From Inonotus obliquus (taxonomy: Eukaryota; Basidiomycota; Agaricomycetes; Hymenochaetales; Hymenochaetaceae): a DNA stretch of 64,000 nucleotides. Where the stretch lies: positions 620,001 through 684,000 of the forward strand of contig JAJHTX010000009.1 in NCBI GenBank assembly GCA_032164295.1, in the 5' to 3' direction. Made by a program: the position numbers and the translations under genes. Positions 36,539 to 49,612 of this stretch are shown piece after piece. The notes under the pieces were generated by a model. That model had not been told where the DNA came from, ran no database searches, and was given only the letters and a program-made list of their open reading frames with translations. Position 1 is the stretch's first letter, and each line of letters begins with the position of its first letter.

Positions 36539-38457
36539 ATGTCGTCCACCTACGCCCACTATGCTGCCTCATCCTCTTCAGTGCCGACTGACTATGGCTT
36601 GCTCTCACGATATGCAACAGCTAACCCAGACCGCGTAAATGGAGAGAACTATGAGGAAAGCGAGGAAGTGGAGAATGGTGGTGTGGACTCCAATCATTTG
36701 GGACCCTCTCCCAGTCGACGACGGAGAAGTGTATCTCCAGGCTTTCATAGACGGAGCATTGTACCGACGATGGCGACCATTCCTACCCCCTTCAACGCAT
36801 CAGAGGCAACTCCATTGCTCGGACCGGATCTTTCAGTACCGCGAATCGTCGAAGAGAACGACTTTCCGGGTGAAGAAAAACCCGAACTGGGCCCCACTGC
36901 AACGTATTGGGAGGAAGCTAAAATACTTGTGAAGTATACCTTGCCGGTGTTTGGGACGCAGCTGCTCGAGCATTCACTGGTTGTTGCCTCGGTCATTTCT
37001 ATTGGTCATCTTTCGACAGTGGCGCTTGCAGCTTCTACGCTGGGCTCTATGACCGCATCAGTCACGGGATATAGTATTCTTCAAGGATTCGTTAGTACCC
37101 TTGATACTGTGCTCCCCTCTGCTTGGACCTCGGATCAACCCCAGCTAGTTGGCCTTTGGGCTCAGCGTATGACCGTTATTATGACCGTTATTTTGATTCC
37201 AATTGCCTTAATTTGGTTTCATGCGGAATCTATTTTGTTATCGCTCCGTCAGGATCCTGAGGTTGCACGTCTTGCAGCTCTTTACTTGCGTTGGGCCCTC
37301 CTCGGACTTCCGGCCTACATGTTCAACCAAATTGCGCGTCGGTACTTTCAGTCCCAAGGTCTCTTTTCCGTCCCAACACGCGTCACCGTAGTCGTCGCGC
37401 CCATAAACGCGTCGCTCAACTATTTGCTCGTATGGGGTCCGGCGTCAATTCGACTTGGGTTTATTGGAGCTCCTATTGCAACAGCGATCTCGTTCAATTT
37501 GATTTCACTGTTATTGGTACTGTATGGAGTATTTTGGGTGCCTAGAACGGCTTGGTATCCTTTGTCGAGGAGGATGTTTACGAGTCTAGGTATACTTGTG
37601 CAGCTTGGAGTTGCGGGAGTGGGACAAACGGCATCGGAGTGGTGGTCATGGGAACTTGTCGGCCGTAAGTTCACAAGTTCTCTTTCATACGTTCGAATCA
37701 TAAATATGCGTTATTCATCCTCACAGTCGCTGCAAGTCAACTTGGCCCAGTCGCTTTGGCTACACAATCGGTTTTGTTGGTGTCTGCCTCCATGACCTAC
37801 CAGGCACCATTTTCACTGAGCATAGCCACCTCGGTTCGAATAGGAAACTTGCTTGGAGAAGGGAATGCTCGCCGGGCTGGAATCGCTTCGAATGCATCAT
37901 GTCTGGTTGTCCTAGTCGTAGAAGGTATTAACAGGTATATTTGCCTATTGACAATGTGTGTATAGCTCACTTATAACGCCTCGTGCTTTGTTTCCAGTGC
38001 GATGTTCCTTATATTCCGGAATAAATGGGGATATCTTTTCAATAGGGATCGGGAAGTCATCGACCTGACCGCTTCCATCCTACCGCTAGTTGCGCTTTTT
38101 CAAGTCGTCGATGGTCTAGCGGGTGTTACAGCAGGTATTCTCCGTGCACGAGGGAAGCAAGCTACTGGCGCACTACTTAACCTCTCAGCCTATTATATCC
38201 TGGGAATTCCCTTAGGATTATGGCTCGCATTCCCGCACAACATGGGTTTGATGGGATTATGGGTTGGTCTGACCGTAGCGTTGGTGTATTGTTCTGCTAT
38301 AGGCCTATGGATTTGTTTGAGGACGGACTGGGAGAAGGAGGTGAGGAAGGTGATGATGAGAATGGAGAAGGAAAGGGTTGAGCGTGAAAGGCTCCTTGTT
38401 CCGTCGACGGAGGATGGACATGGTAACGGAATAGGCTCGAGGGATGACGGGGCGTAG
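36539..38457 (+). CDS. MATE-family multidrug/toxin efflux transporter
   Basis: Exons 36539-37664, 37727-37934, 37998-38457 join to 597 aa. A polar, Ser/Arg-rich N-terminus of about 120 residues ([26 protein letters not shown]) precedes about 12 membrane helices. MATE features include [114 protein letters not shown] and [20 protein letters not shown]. Fungal relatives include yeast Erc1 (ethionine resistance). MATE proteins export organic cations by cation antiport at the vacuolar or plasma membrane. A dileucine-like NEATPLLG type motif near residue 95 may direct vacuolar sorting (inference). Confidence 0.9.
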
Positions 38458-39495
38458 AGATGTTGTGGGTGAGTGAGTGATTACGAACGTGCGCCTCATT
38501 GTTATGCACACTAACTATGAATCAAGCGAGGGCGTCATAAAATGATTCTTCTTGGGTACAGAAATGATATTAATCCATCTTCCTCTTCTTGTTATCATCG
38601 GATTTTCCATTCAACACCGCCAAATACATGGCATGCGAAAGGTGAGGATCAGAGCGCATGATCATCATCGATTCTCATGCTTACTTTCTTTTAAGACATA
38701 GACTTGTTTATCGACGGCTTGTAACTTACTCATGCTTAACGACATTTAATGCTTACGAGTCAGAATAGAAACAAGAAATAGATGGACGGATGTTTCGGTG
38801 AATGCACACCTCACGAGACGGAGTCGTCTATGAGTACACCGCGGTACAGGAACGCATCGATCAAGAAATCAAGATCATCCCTCCCCTCTTCGTCTGGGAT
38901 GAGGTATACCCCAGGTCAACGACGGGGAGTTTATCCGCAGGCGGAGTGTCTTGTCATCTGTGGCAACTATTCCAGCTCCCTTCCGCGGGTCTGAGCCTAC
39001 CATTGCTCATATCAGACTTCCAAGTCCTCCGTATTGCGCAGGGGAATGATGCTCTCGACGAGGAAGGCCCGAACCCAGGTAGTATGGAATATATCGGAAA
39101 GAAGTCCAGGTCCTTGTTAATGATATGTTACCGGTGTTGAATTGTTTGTCCATGTCGTAATATTTAGAGGGTAAGATCGATATCTTTATTCTACCGGATT
39201 GTATCAATCGGATCTCGTCTCGTCAAGCCGGTACTTCTGAAGTATTTTCTTTCAGCTGATACCTGAGATCTGTGTATTGTATTGTTTTGAAAGGGGAGTG
39301 ATCAGAAGATAAAACGTCATGAGAGAAGGACTTCTGTATCGATCGATTAGAAATAGAAGTTGATTAGTAATGCGGAATAACCAGTCAACACGACATTTTG
39401 AGGCACGTGCTTTTCCAGAGATGCGTACCCGTTCCCGACCCGTGGGGTTTCCGTAGTAGTAGACCACCTTTCAGTTCCTTTCGTCATCCAGCGCC
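38458..39495. other. Intergenic region between MATE and PCT1 genes
   Basis: About 1 kb with no supported gene. The frame at 38802-39140 has no domain. The right end should contain the PCT1 promoter. Confidence 0.4.
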
Positions 39496-41352
39496 ATGCA
39501 CTCCTCTATTGATTCATTAACTACAAACACTTCAAGTCCTACTACCAGCCCTGCTCAACATACACCAGATCAGTCATCTCATCAACACCATAAGAAGATG
39601 ATGCATACAAGACGGACACTTGGTGTTGCAAAGCACTCACCATCGGCCGACTCCCTCGCGCAAAAGGATTATGATGCGTGCGTGTTATTTTCCAATTAGT
39701 TTGCCTTTCGTCATCGTCATGGATATACACGTAGTGTGCTTGTCTCTTGTAAAGACGGTGCCACATACTATAGGAGTCTGACTTTGGTTTGACGATTGGT
39801 ATAGATCGGGAGAGGACAACGAAGACAACGATCCGATGACAGACGACGCTGCGTCAACCATATCATTTAACGTATCGCGCGGTCAACATACCCCTTCCTC
39901 TCCTCTCGCTGGGTCGCGACCGTCTGGCTCTGCAACAGGTGGAGGTGGGGCACGGTCGGGTTACGTCGGTGGGACAGGTGGCGGCGGCATCAGTGGCGGG
40001 GCTGGAGGTGGAACAGGCGCACTACGAGGTCGACACAATGCTAGCAATAACAGCAACCACCTTTCAGGCGTGCTCTCTGACGACGGGGTTGACTCGCCGA
40101 CGTACGATGGGGATATAGAGACAACGACGAGCTCGAAGGCGGTACATCACCATCACTCTTCATCGCATCCGCTATCTTCTTCATCTGTGTCGTCGGGGCA
40201 TTCGTCCGTCTCTACGTTGACGTCCCCCGTTTCGGCTAATTTCCCGAGCGGCGGTGCGGGAAGAGGTAATGCGCCTGCTGTTATGATTACGGCTGCTTCA
40301 AGGCAGAATACGAATAGTATCAGTTCTATTAGCGGCGGTTCTGCTCCCGGACCCTCCCAACAGGGCCAGCCAGTGAACGTCGGAGCGGCTCCTTTACATG
40401 TCACAGAAGAGCCTCCTCCCGTACCAGTTTCAGCTGCGGAATTCAACCCGGCGGATCTGACGCCGGAGGACATACAGGAGTTCGTGAGGAAGGCTATGGA
40501 AGGGGGACCAACGGAAGCGGGCGCAAAAAGGCTGTATAAGATTAACCCGCCGCCTGTTGGTAGGCCGATTCGCATATACGCTGACGGTAAGAGTTCTTCA
40601 GGGCTTCACTGCATAGACTTAAACGATTATTCTTTCGTTTATAGGTGTATATGACTTGTTTCACTTCGGGTGAGTAATGATGGAACTCCCTCCTATTACG
40701 CTCTTGCTAGTGCTGACGGTATGGCCCTATTCGTCAGACATGCTCTACAATTACGCCAAGCAAAGCACTCATTCCCTTCCGTGTATCTCCTTGTTGGCGT
40801 CTGTTCAGACGAACTCGTGAAAGAGCATAAGTCTCGCACGATCATGAATCACGCAGAACGGTATGGCTACTTCTCGGCGAGTTTGCGCGGAGTGAATGTT
40901 TATGCTGACAAATCTTTTCGACCAGATGTGAAGCAGTACGTCACTGCCGCTGGGTGGACGAAGTCATCCAAGATGCCCCGTGGATTATCGATACCTCATT
41001 TCTTGAGAAATGGGAAATAGACTATGTCGCGCACGACGAAGATCCTTATCCATCCGCGGCACATGAGGACGTCTATTCACTCCCGAAATCCCTCGGTAGA
41101 TTCTTGCCGACGAGGAGGACGCCCGGAGTATCGACGTCGGAGTTGCTGGAGAGGATCGTGAAGGGGTATAGGAAGAGGGAGTTTGATTCGAAGTTGGAGA
41201 AGATTGGATGCAGTGAGTTGAAGGCGGAAGGCTCGGATTTTGATGACAGTCCAAATGCGTCAAGGCCGCCAAGTAGGGCCGCTGCAGGTAACAATGTCGC
41301 ACAACGGGCGTTACTAGGAGCAACGTCACCTACGTCGTCGAATTCGAGGTAG
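39496..41352 (+). CDS. PCT1: Choline-phosphate cytidylyltransferase
   Basis: Exons 39496-39677, 39805-40586, 40645-40669, 40738-40860 and 40926-41352 join to 512 aa. The enzyme makes CDP-choline from CTP and phosphocholine, the rate-limiting step of the Kennedy pathway. The catalytic domain (about residues 300-440) shows [26 protein letters not shown] with the HxGH-type motif (HFGH), [66 protein letters not shown] and [15 protein letters not shown]. The N-terminal 300 residues are low-complexity (Gly- and Ser-rich, one His run) with an acidic [18 protein letters not shown] just before the domain. The motif set makes the call firm. A lipid-binding amphipathic tail after the domain is short. 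Confidence 0.93.
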
Positions 41353-42314
41353 AGATTACCACCACTCGAATGTCGTTTCTTTCTGTCCGGTGTTTCGAAT
41401 CATTGGATTTTGGGACAAAGACTGGGAGGACGGTGAGGCGAATGATATGGGCGGTATATATGTAAATTTGTCTATGTTGATATGTTATGAATCGTGTGTA
41501 GCGTATGGGTCGTGACTAAGTTGAGTTGTCTTCCACTTGCAATTCCGATTTTCGTTTCAAGATAAGGTGACGGAGATATCCACGACGTATCACCCGCTCA
41601 GCGCTGCGAGTGATTTGAAAATTCAACTCGTCGGTAGGCATTGAAGGGGGAAAGGTATAATTTAGTAATTACTGCACGGGTCATTGTTGAGGGTCGTCGG
41701 TGAGCCGAAAGGAAGCTATAAATCCGGATGCAAATTCGGGGATTCGGCGGACACAGCACGGGTACTACTATAAATAATCTACTCCGGATATCACAGGTAC
41801 AGAAGACGTGAAATTGGCGCGCGGTTTGGATGAAAAATGAGCGCTGCGAGGCGTTGCGGGATGAGTGTGTGGCGAGATAATTTGTCGCGGTCCCGTGGTT
41901 GATGCGCAACGCGCGATGCGGAAAATAGAAGTCTCGACACGTGATCTGTGGTTCAATTTCAAGCCTCTTGAAGTTGAACCACATCACATTTCACTTCTCG
42001 TTAGCACTACAGATCACCAAAATCACCCCAAGACCTTCTCAACTTAAATAGTCGGTTATACTAAGCATCAACTCAACTTCTGGTACCAAACATCTTCTCT
42101 CAGCTACTCTTTGGGCCGCGTTTCTTTCATCTTGTCAACATACGAAACTAGGACGTGCAGGATTTACGTTGGCGAGAAAAGGCCACATCAGGGTATAACA
42201 CACGATATCTGTATCGTATCGCGCGGCCGCGGAGCATAGCATAGCTGCAGTACTCGGTGTACTAAGATTGTGCATTGAGTACGAGCAGCACGATTGAACG
42301 AGTTGGAAGTGTGA
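41353..42314. other. Intergenic region with a strong inverted repeat
   Basis: No gene is supported. The region holds a 47-base hairpin-forming sequence (41941-41987, listed separately) and the leader of the coiled-coil gene. Confidence 0.45.
41941..41987. repeat. Short inverted repeat / hairpin
   Basis: The left arm 41941-41963 and right arm 41967-41987 pair around a 3-base loop (CCT). The arms read GTGATCTGTGGTTCAATTTC and, in reverse complement, GTGATGTGGTTCAACTTC, with one 2-base bulge and one mismatch. It lies about 330 bases upstream of a start codon. It could be a folded RNA element, a protein-binding palindrome or the centre of a small foldback transposon. Confidence 0.65.
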
Positions 42315-45300
42315 ATGTGGGCCAAAGTAACGAATGCGTTCAAACGCGGTGATGGTACCATTGGTGATACGACGCAGGTGCAGAACCAGGATCAGGAGGG
42401 GAGAACTTCTCTTGATGAGGTGCGTTATTGCAAATTGTATTAGGAACTTGTTATTGAGGTCTAATGTGGCTTGTGACTTCCGACTGTTCCCAACTTCAAC
42501 TTTTGTCTATTGTCGAACTAGTCTACATCTGCGTCCGATTCAGCAGGTCCACCCGACTCGCCGGGCAAGAATGGCAAGCGCGCTGGTCTGCTGAGACGCG
42601 GTTCACGCCTGCTAGACAAGGATAATGGCGCGACGCTTAGTTTAGCGAAAAGGGTGAAGTCGACTCTTCACTTTAACTCGAATCTGAACGGTGCGTGTCA
42701 TCTCTCAACCATCCTCTTCTTGTTCAACTGTGCCTTATCATCCAATGTCCTATGTTGTGTCTATATCGTCTATGTACTGACAAATGTTACATTATTGGTT
42801 TCCTGTAAACTAGAATCTAACATGTCCTTAAGTTCGAATGCGAAAACAGAATTGGGAGGAGGTGCTCAGCCCGTGACGGGCTCGGTGCGGTCTATATTTG
42901 GAAAGAGTAAGAGGCCATCTGCAATGCAGATGCAGGCTGCTATGAATAGTACGTGCTGCTGCATTTGGTGGCTTGTGATAGCCGTCTAATACTGTCATAG
43001 AATCCGAGGATGCGCTTAATAGAGACTCGGATGAAGCACAGCGTCCTTCATCTCCCTTTCCTACTTCTCCTACTTCTCCTATCTCTCCTATCTCTCCTAC
43101 CTCACCGATGCAAGCTCAAGCTCCTCTTGATGCTCGCCACTTTGGGTCGGTGCGCTCCATCCTGCGAGACAGGAATACACCTGGATCAGGTCAGAACGTA
43201 CGGTTCTTTTCTCGGGATGCGTATCGCTTGATAAGTCCGAACACGAGCGTTACGACTACCGAAAACACGGGGAGCAGTTCAGGGGATGTGGTGGAGACGC
43301 CATTCATGCAGCGTATCCAGGAAATGAGTCCTGATCGTGACAACCGTGCAGCGTCGCAAGATACGACGAGGTATCTTTCTGCGGATAGCTCGCCTAATAA
43401 TATGTTCTCTCCTGCCTCTACATATGCGTCCGCGAATTCGGGCGGATTTGGGAATTATCCCACTGCGACGAGTACGCCATATTTGACGCCGGAGGCTTCG
43501 CAAGCCCAAGGGAACATCATGATGCCTCCGCCTCCGCCTCAGCTATTCGATTTCTCTGCTGCGAATGAGAATGGCGTACATTCCATTCACGCCACTGGAG
43601 GTATCGCTTTGCAAGACTATGCAGTTGAAGTCGATGACCTTGGTCGTCCGGTTCTGCGAAACGGGAGTCCGGCGACTATTGGTGGGAGACCTCCTTCTGC
43701 TGGTCAAACGGAGAACAGAGTATCAAGTCACTCGACGGCTTCCTCTACGTCTATTGCTACTCCGCATAGCATCATCAATGGGAGTGAAAGCTCTCTTGGT
43801 CATAGGATGACTGATTCAGAGGAAAATACGCAATTCTATTCTCTGGGTGCGGCAGCGGAAGATGTGGTAGGGGGAGGAAGGGGCGATAAGCATAAGCTTT
43901 CGGGCCGAGCTGCTTCAACTATGGGTTTGGCGAGGGTTTTCCATAAGCGGGATAATAGCACGCACACAAGTACCAAAATGGACTTCCCTGGATCTAGTCA
44001 TGCTTCCAGTCGGGTCCGTGCGTTGAGTGAGCGCGTCTTCTCCCGTCCCTCACTAGACGAGAAAAACAACAAGCCTGATCCAAACGATGCAACACCTCAA
44101 GCGAACGACGAGCCGGACCCATTCAGCGCCGACGCCAGTAATTATTATAACAAGGCTGCCGGTTTCCCTAAAACACCCCCTCGCATTGGACACGTCCGTT
44201 CAGATTCAGTCGTTTCGGGTGTTAGCATGAACTCTGGAAGATCTGTCTCGGCCATCTCACATCAGTCAAGCGCGGGGTCTCGTTCGTCTAACTCCCATGC
44301 TTCCGTAGCACATATCCCGGGAACATCAAGAGGGCCTGGCTTGTCGGACGATGAAACTATTACAGCTCTACGCTCACAGTTGGCTTTCCACCAAGAACTC
44401 GCTATGCAATATGAAGCCGATATCCGAGCACGGGATGCACACGCCGCGCTAATGAGCCAAAAACTTCATGCTCACGAAACGGAGGCCGAAAGACGCGCAA
44501 AGACGATGCGTGCTATGCGGAAGCGTGTAACGGAGTTGGAACGCGCGGCTGCTGCACTGGAGGAACAGGCGGAGAAAAATGCGTTGGAGAATTTCGAGAG
44601 AAGTGTGTTTGATGGAGTGAGTGGGGATGCGTTGAAGGCTATGAAATCGCAGATGGTGGAGTTGGAGAGGGAGAAGGGAGAGGTTGAGAGGAGGGAGAGG
44701 GAGGTTAGGACGGAGAGGGAGAAGCTTCTGGAGGAGTTGAGGGTAAAGGAGGAGGCACTGAAACATCTGAAGAGGCGAATGGAGAGTGGAGGTTTGTCGG
44801 TTGAGCAGGACGACGTGGCGAAGGTTCAGCAGGAAGCTGCTCAATCTGCAGCCCAGCACCAAGAAATCGAGCTAGCGTGGGCGGAGGACCGTGCGCGACT
44901 CATCAACGAGGTCGAATCCCTGCAGAAGGAAATAAAATCGAAGACCAGTGAACTCAGCATGCTCAAATCTGAAGTCGAGGCGCAGTGGAACAACACCGAG
45001 AAGCTCAACGAGAGATTTGAAAGAGCTCAAAAGGAAGTGGAAGAAATAGAACGCGAACGCGAACATTTGAAGAATGTGATTGGTGAGCTGGAGGGAAGGA
45101 TTGGTGAGATGGAGGTTGAGTGGACGGAAAGCGAGAATAGGAAGGTTCAGTTGGAGAATGAGCTCGATGCTACGTTGAATGGGAAGGCCGAAGCGGAGAG
45201 AGAACGTGATCAGGCAAGTTTTTCTTGTTCCTTACAGTCTGGAGTGCAATGAACTGATGTTTACTCGTAGTTACGAAAAGAACTTGAACGCAGTATTCAA

Positions 45301-46412
45301 TCCGCTGATGCGTACGAAGTGGAAGAACTCCGCTCTGAGCTAGCAACCCTCCGCCGTGAACAAGCAAGGATGCAGACGGATCACGCTCGTTCTCTCTCTG
45401 AAGCCGAAGTCCGCGCCTCCGATGCGGTAGAGCTCCGCAATGAAACGGCTCGCCGACATGCCGCGGCAGAATCCGAAGCCAGAGAGCTGCGAGAAACATT
45501 AGCGAAGATGCAGGAAGAGAATGAGAAGTTGAAGAAGAGCGTAAATGTTTTGAAACAGCAGAGCGCGGATCAAGATGTGAAGATTTTGCAGTTGGAGAAG
45601 ATGCATGAGCAGGATACAGAGGATAAGTTGGGATTGAACATTGCGCTTGATTCAAAGCAACAGGAGTTGGAGTTGGTAAGTAACTTCGTAATAATGGTTG
45701 AAATTTTTCAGGAAGGATTGATCATAATGATTATATCTAGCTGAAGAGATCGATAGGCGTACGCGGTACAGCGGGGTCAACCCCAGCAGTAACAACACGC
45801 ACTGGAATTCGCAGAGACTCGGGAGCATTCAAAACGCCTATGCCTCTGCGACCCGCGTCATCACTTTCGGACACAGCCGCCGCTGGGAGACGTCCGTCCT
45901 CAGCGCTTTCTGATGTCGACAAATCCGGCAAGATGATTAGAGCAACTAAGTCCGGAGCAACTTTAGGAAAGACTGCTCGAGCGAATGTTGGGTCTATGCC
46001 TAGTGCGCCGACTGCGACGATTAGGAAGGCGAAGACACCGAGGTTGTCTGATACGTCTCTTAGTGCTCCTCCTGGTGGACGCGCGAGATCGGGAACTGCG
46101 GGTTCTGACACTCCGAAACCTTCTGTCCGTCAAACAACCACTGTCGCTCCTCGGCGCGCTATGTCACCCAATTCAAGTGGCCTCGTGCCCGGAAGGCGTG
46201 CCTCTATTGCGATTAGTGGGATTGAGAGCATGCGTAGCGATACGGTTGAGATTGGGAGTGAGAGCGAGGCGGGTGGTGTGCAAAGTCAGAGTGATAGGAG
46301 TGATAAGGAGAATGAGACTCCTAGGCCTTTGAATAGGGCTACGGCTACAGCGGCTGCAGGGACGAGAACTGCGAGGAGAATGTCGATGCAGCCATTGGCT
46401 GTTCCTGCTTGA
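42315..46412 (+). CDS. Large coiled-coil protein of unknown function
   Basis: Six exons, 42315-42419, 42522-42690, 42814-42948, 43001-45213, 45271-45675 and 45741-46412, give 1232 aa in one frame. The N-terminal third is low-complexity (Ser/Thr/Pro-rich, with PTSPTSPISPISPTSP) and contains a motif-like segment FGSVRSILRDRNTPGSGQNV followed by RFFSRDAYRLISPNTS. A long coiled coil occupies about residues 590-980 (heptad-rich LEREKGEVERREREVRTERE, KTSELSMLKSEVEAQWNNTE). The Ser/Arg-rich basic tail ends ARRMSMQPLAVPA. Such layouts are typical of cytoskeleton- or spindle-pole-associated fungal proteins, but no domain is recognised. One intron has a GC donor (45214). Confidence 0.75.
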
Positions 46413-47393
46413 ACCAAGTCTCTCTGAACGGTCGATGAACATTCCAGTCTCAACCTCGCATTTTTATCGATTAGGCATTCTTGATCTTGTCTTCTTCGTT
46501 TCTATCTGAACACGAACACAACAAGTGTACAATCCCTCACTCGGACTCCCGGCTTCGGACAATCATGATATACACATATAACTCCATAAAGCACACATTT
46601 AGTAACGACCTTTTGCTTTTCTTTCTCCCCTTCCCTTCCCTTCCCTCCCCCCTCTTGTTCCTTTGCCTCCTTGATTCTATGACTTCCTTCTGATGTTCCC
46701 TTCCGCTTTCGAAACGCTTCCTTCTGTCTGATACGATGAAGCTTTCTTTTGCACTTACGCTTTGTTACACAAAGTCCACGCTCCACCCCGCACCGGCTCG
46801 ATTTCTTTTGACTTCTAGCTGTCTATGTATGTAGTTTACGTGTATTTGCTTTTACCATTCCCCCCCCCCCCCCTCTCCCCCTTTTACTGGTTACGGATCC
46901 CCTTTGACGTTTTCAACCACTTCTTTTTGCTTTTTGTCTCCTGCTTTTCCTAAACACTTTATCCCCTCTCCTCTCTCCTCCCGTTGTGGAAGATCCGGAG
47001 AGGGGATTGTGTCGGGTCAAGTGGGTCTCACGATGATCACGGTTCGGTAATGTTTTGAAGTCTGTAACGATTTGTTTACGATTGTGCATGAAGGCATCAT
47101 ACCATACAATATGGTGCCTATACGATGTCATGATTCACGACGGACGATGGCTTAATGGGCGATCTATTCTACGTTTTACGAGGTGATACGTACGAGATTA
47201 GTTTATGAATTGTGTACGCGGAGTCACGAGTGCGTACGATATGACTTTGTATTTAGTTCTCTATGACTAGACGAGAATATTCATGATTTTTTTCTTCGCA
47301 TGTGTTGTGTATTGGGAAATCCCATTATGAATATCGAACAGTATATAAATATACTCCCAAACAGGGATATCGTTCTATTCCTATCATCAATTG
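46413..47393. other. Convergent 3' region with homopolymer tracts
   Basis: This region separates the 3' ends of the coiled-coil gene (plus) and the methyltransferase gene (minus). It is pyrimidine-rich, including a run of 14 C at 46860-46873 and CCCTT/CCTTCC repeats at 46620-46660. No gene is supported. Confidence 0.5.
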
Positions 47394-48627
47394 TTATCTT
47401 GTGAGGGACCATCCATGTACAGTTGCCCGAACTTCCTCGTCTCCAGGATCATCAGGGAACATTGGCTAGGGAAAAAAACAAGGATTGAACATTACGATTC
47501 GTTTCAAGGGATTAGGGAATGAGAATTGGGCATAGCAATCTAACTCGAAGTACTTACCTGAAATCGATTAGTGACTATTTCCCTGCAGGTCCATCCACGG
47601 TTCTTTGCCTTTGTGAAGAACTCGAGATCGCGAGAGGCACGATGAGGTCGATGGTGAGTGTAAAGTACGAGTACAGTTGGTGGTATCGCTTCGTCTGAAT
47701 CTGTTTGTATGGAGGGATCCCTGTCCGTTCCACGAAGTGCGAGTTCGCACGTCCTTAGAAGGGCTTCGTGCTATCATGAAATATATAATCAGAGCCGGGG
47801 AAGTAATCATTTAGAAGAAATAAGAAATAAACGCACTTGTGAATGGTTAAAAACGAGATCAGATAAGATAATAAGGTCATATTTGCCCCCTGGAGCGGTC
47901 TCGAGGAGTCGATCAACTGGTGTACCCCAAATATACCCTAGGACGGATACGTTAGCGCTAAGATGTGCTGGGACGTTCTGTTTGATGTTATATTCGAGGT
48001 TATCCAAGAGTGCTTGGTCTGGGTAATCTGTAAGGACTGTCTATAATATAATGTAATTGTCACTTAGCTCCGAGTTGATGATATCTAATACGAAGGGAGA
48101 AGGACTTCGGACTAACTCTTCGTGAACCATTGAGTACAGTCACCAATCCTGGCAGTCCACCTCCTGCTCCTAACTCAAGGACGTTTTTTCCTTTGTATAA
48201 ATGTATATGATGATCGAGATAAGTAGCAAAGGCTCGTGCAGCGTTCCACCTGGAAGTACTAGTGAGTTAGATACAAAAGACGAACTGCAAAATCGATAAG
48301 ATGACACACACAAGCAATGCCCCCACAAAGGGTGAGAACCAACGAGTCTAATACTAATCTCAGACCAATCTCTTCCTCTTCCGTCATCATCTCTTTCTAC
48401 CCTCCGGGTCTCGGCAGAGTGAGATTCGAAGTTCCTTGGAGCCTCACGAGTGTAAGTAGAAACCGTCGGCTCCGGTGAAGGAGGTCGGGGTGCCTCCTGT
48501 CAAGAAACAGGAAAATTTTAAAATGAGAGATAGATTCAACAAAGTTTTGAATTATGAGAGTTTTTACTGGAAACACAGTATCAAGGTCAAGACCTTCTGA
48601 GTCATTTTCAACATCAATATCGTTCAT
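47394..48627 (-). CDS. EFM7: Protein N-terminal/lysine methyltransferase, EFM7/NNT1 type
   Basis: Spliced minus-strand gene starting at 48627 (MNDIDVENDSEGLDLDTVFP) and ending at 47394. The AdoMet-binding core is clear: IRLVGSHPLWGHCLWNAARAFATYLDHH, motif I VLELGAGGGLPGLV, VVLTDYPDQALLDNLEYNI, GYIWGTPVDRLLE, and the YDLIILSDLVFNHSQHEALL segment typical of EFM7/Nnt1. In yeast EFM7 trimethylates the N-terminal Gly and dimethylates Lys3 of translation elongation factor eEF1A. The C-terminus (PMFPDDPGDEEVRATVHGWSLTR) is in its own small exon. Length and order of motifs fit the family, and identity is by family resemblance. Confidence 0.85.
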
Positions 48628-49149
48628 AATGGCGAACTTGGATACTCAAGTGGCAGACCATTGAAATTTGAGGGATGAGCGAACGTCGATCATCGCATCG
48701 CGTTATTAGATTATGTAATCTTGTGCAAACACCGGATAACATCAGAAAAGAAAGTGTGACAATGCACCTTATGATTTTTGTTCAAATACCATTACGACTG
48801 CAAAGAAGAGAACAAAGGCTCTTCATCAGCTGCAACGATACGAAACGACCGTATGACTCGACGAAGCCGGTACTCGACAAAGACTGGCTTTGTGGGACCA
48901 TACGGAGGCCAGCTGCGACATACTCGACCGAGGACGACGGTGTACACCCTGCTTGTACAGACTAGGGGCGAACTTCATCTTTTGGGCTCACAGGGAAGAC
49001 CGGAATACGCTGGGACTAAAGAATCACTCAACCATGGCATAGAGAAGACACAGGTAACATTCATTATAGTGTCGATTACTAACCTTCTATGGCTGACCTC
49101 TAAAATCGATAGTATACATAGCAGGAAGGGAAACACTTTCTAGGTCGGC
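48628..49149. other. Intergenic region upstream of EFM7
   Basis: This gap lies between the EFM7 start and the stop codon of the Tc1-interrupted gene, both on the minus strand. Short plus-strand frames here lack domains. It should hold the EFM7 promoter. Confidence 0.4.
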
Positions 49150-49612
49150 CTAGTTGCCATGATGACGATCATTTACCATGTTCAATGCGGTAAACCGACC
49201 CAGTAGCCCTCCATCTGCTCCCCGGAAATGGAGAGGCTCTTCAGGTACAGCGGTGTTGCTACTCCTTGTTGCCAACCTGACCGTCGGGTCGTCGTCCGAG
49301 TCGAAGTCTACTCCCTCGTCCTCATCCCATCCCTCGTCCTCGTATCCGCCCTCTTCCCAATCCTTCTCCTCCTCCAATAACTCTAGACTTGGATTGCGAA
49401 CTACGGGATTCTCCCATCTCATGATAGCGGCGCCGGTCATGGGCTCGGAAGACGAGGGGGTGGATCGTCCTGCAGTCGGAGAAGGAAGGTCGGGGTGGTA
49501 AAAGTAAGGACCATTAGGAACATCTCGGACCATGAGAGGCGTCACTTCCTTAGCAGCCTTGCGTATTTCTTTAATTTCTCGTCCCAAGCGGAATCTAAAT
49601 CGCTTCATAGTA

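Noticed and set aside
40153..40575. 140-codon minus-strand frame
   Set aside because: It is antisense to the low-complexity N-terminus of the cytidylyltransferase gene and has no domain.
44449..44862. Leu-rich 137-codon minus-strand frame resembling a membrane protein
   Set aside because: It is the antisense of Glu/Lys-rich coiled-coil codons, which produce Leu/Phe runs on the other strand.
43108..45252. Cut12-type spindle-pole protein assignment
   Set aside because: The SILRDRNTPGSG motif only loosely recalls short motifs in fungal spindle-pole proteins. The rest is generic coiled coil, so no name is given.
46860..46873. Run of 14 C as a regulatory element
   Set aside because: It lies in a convergent 3' region and homopolymer length is error-prone. 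There is no evidence of function.
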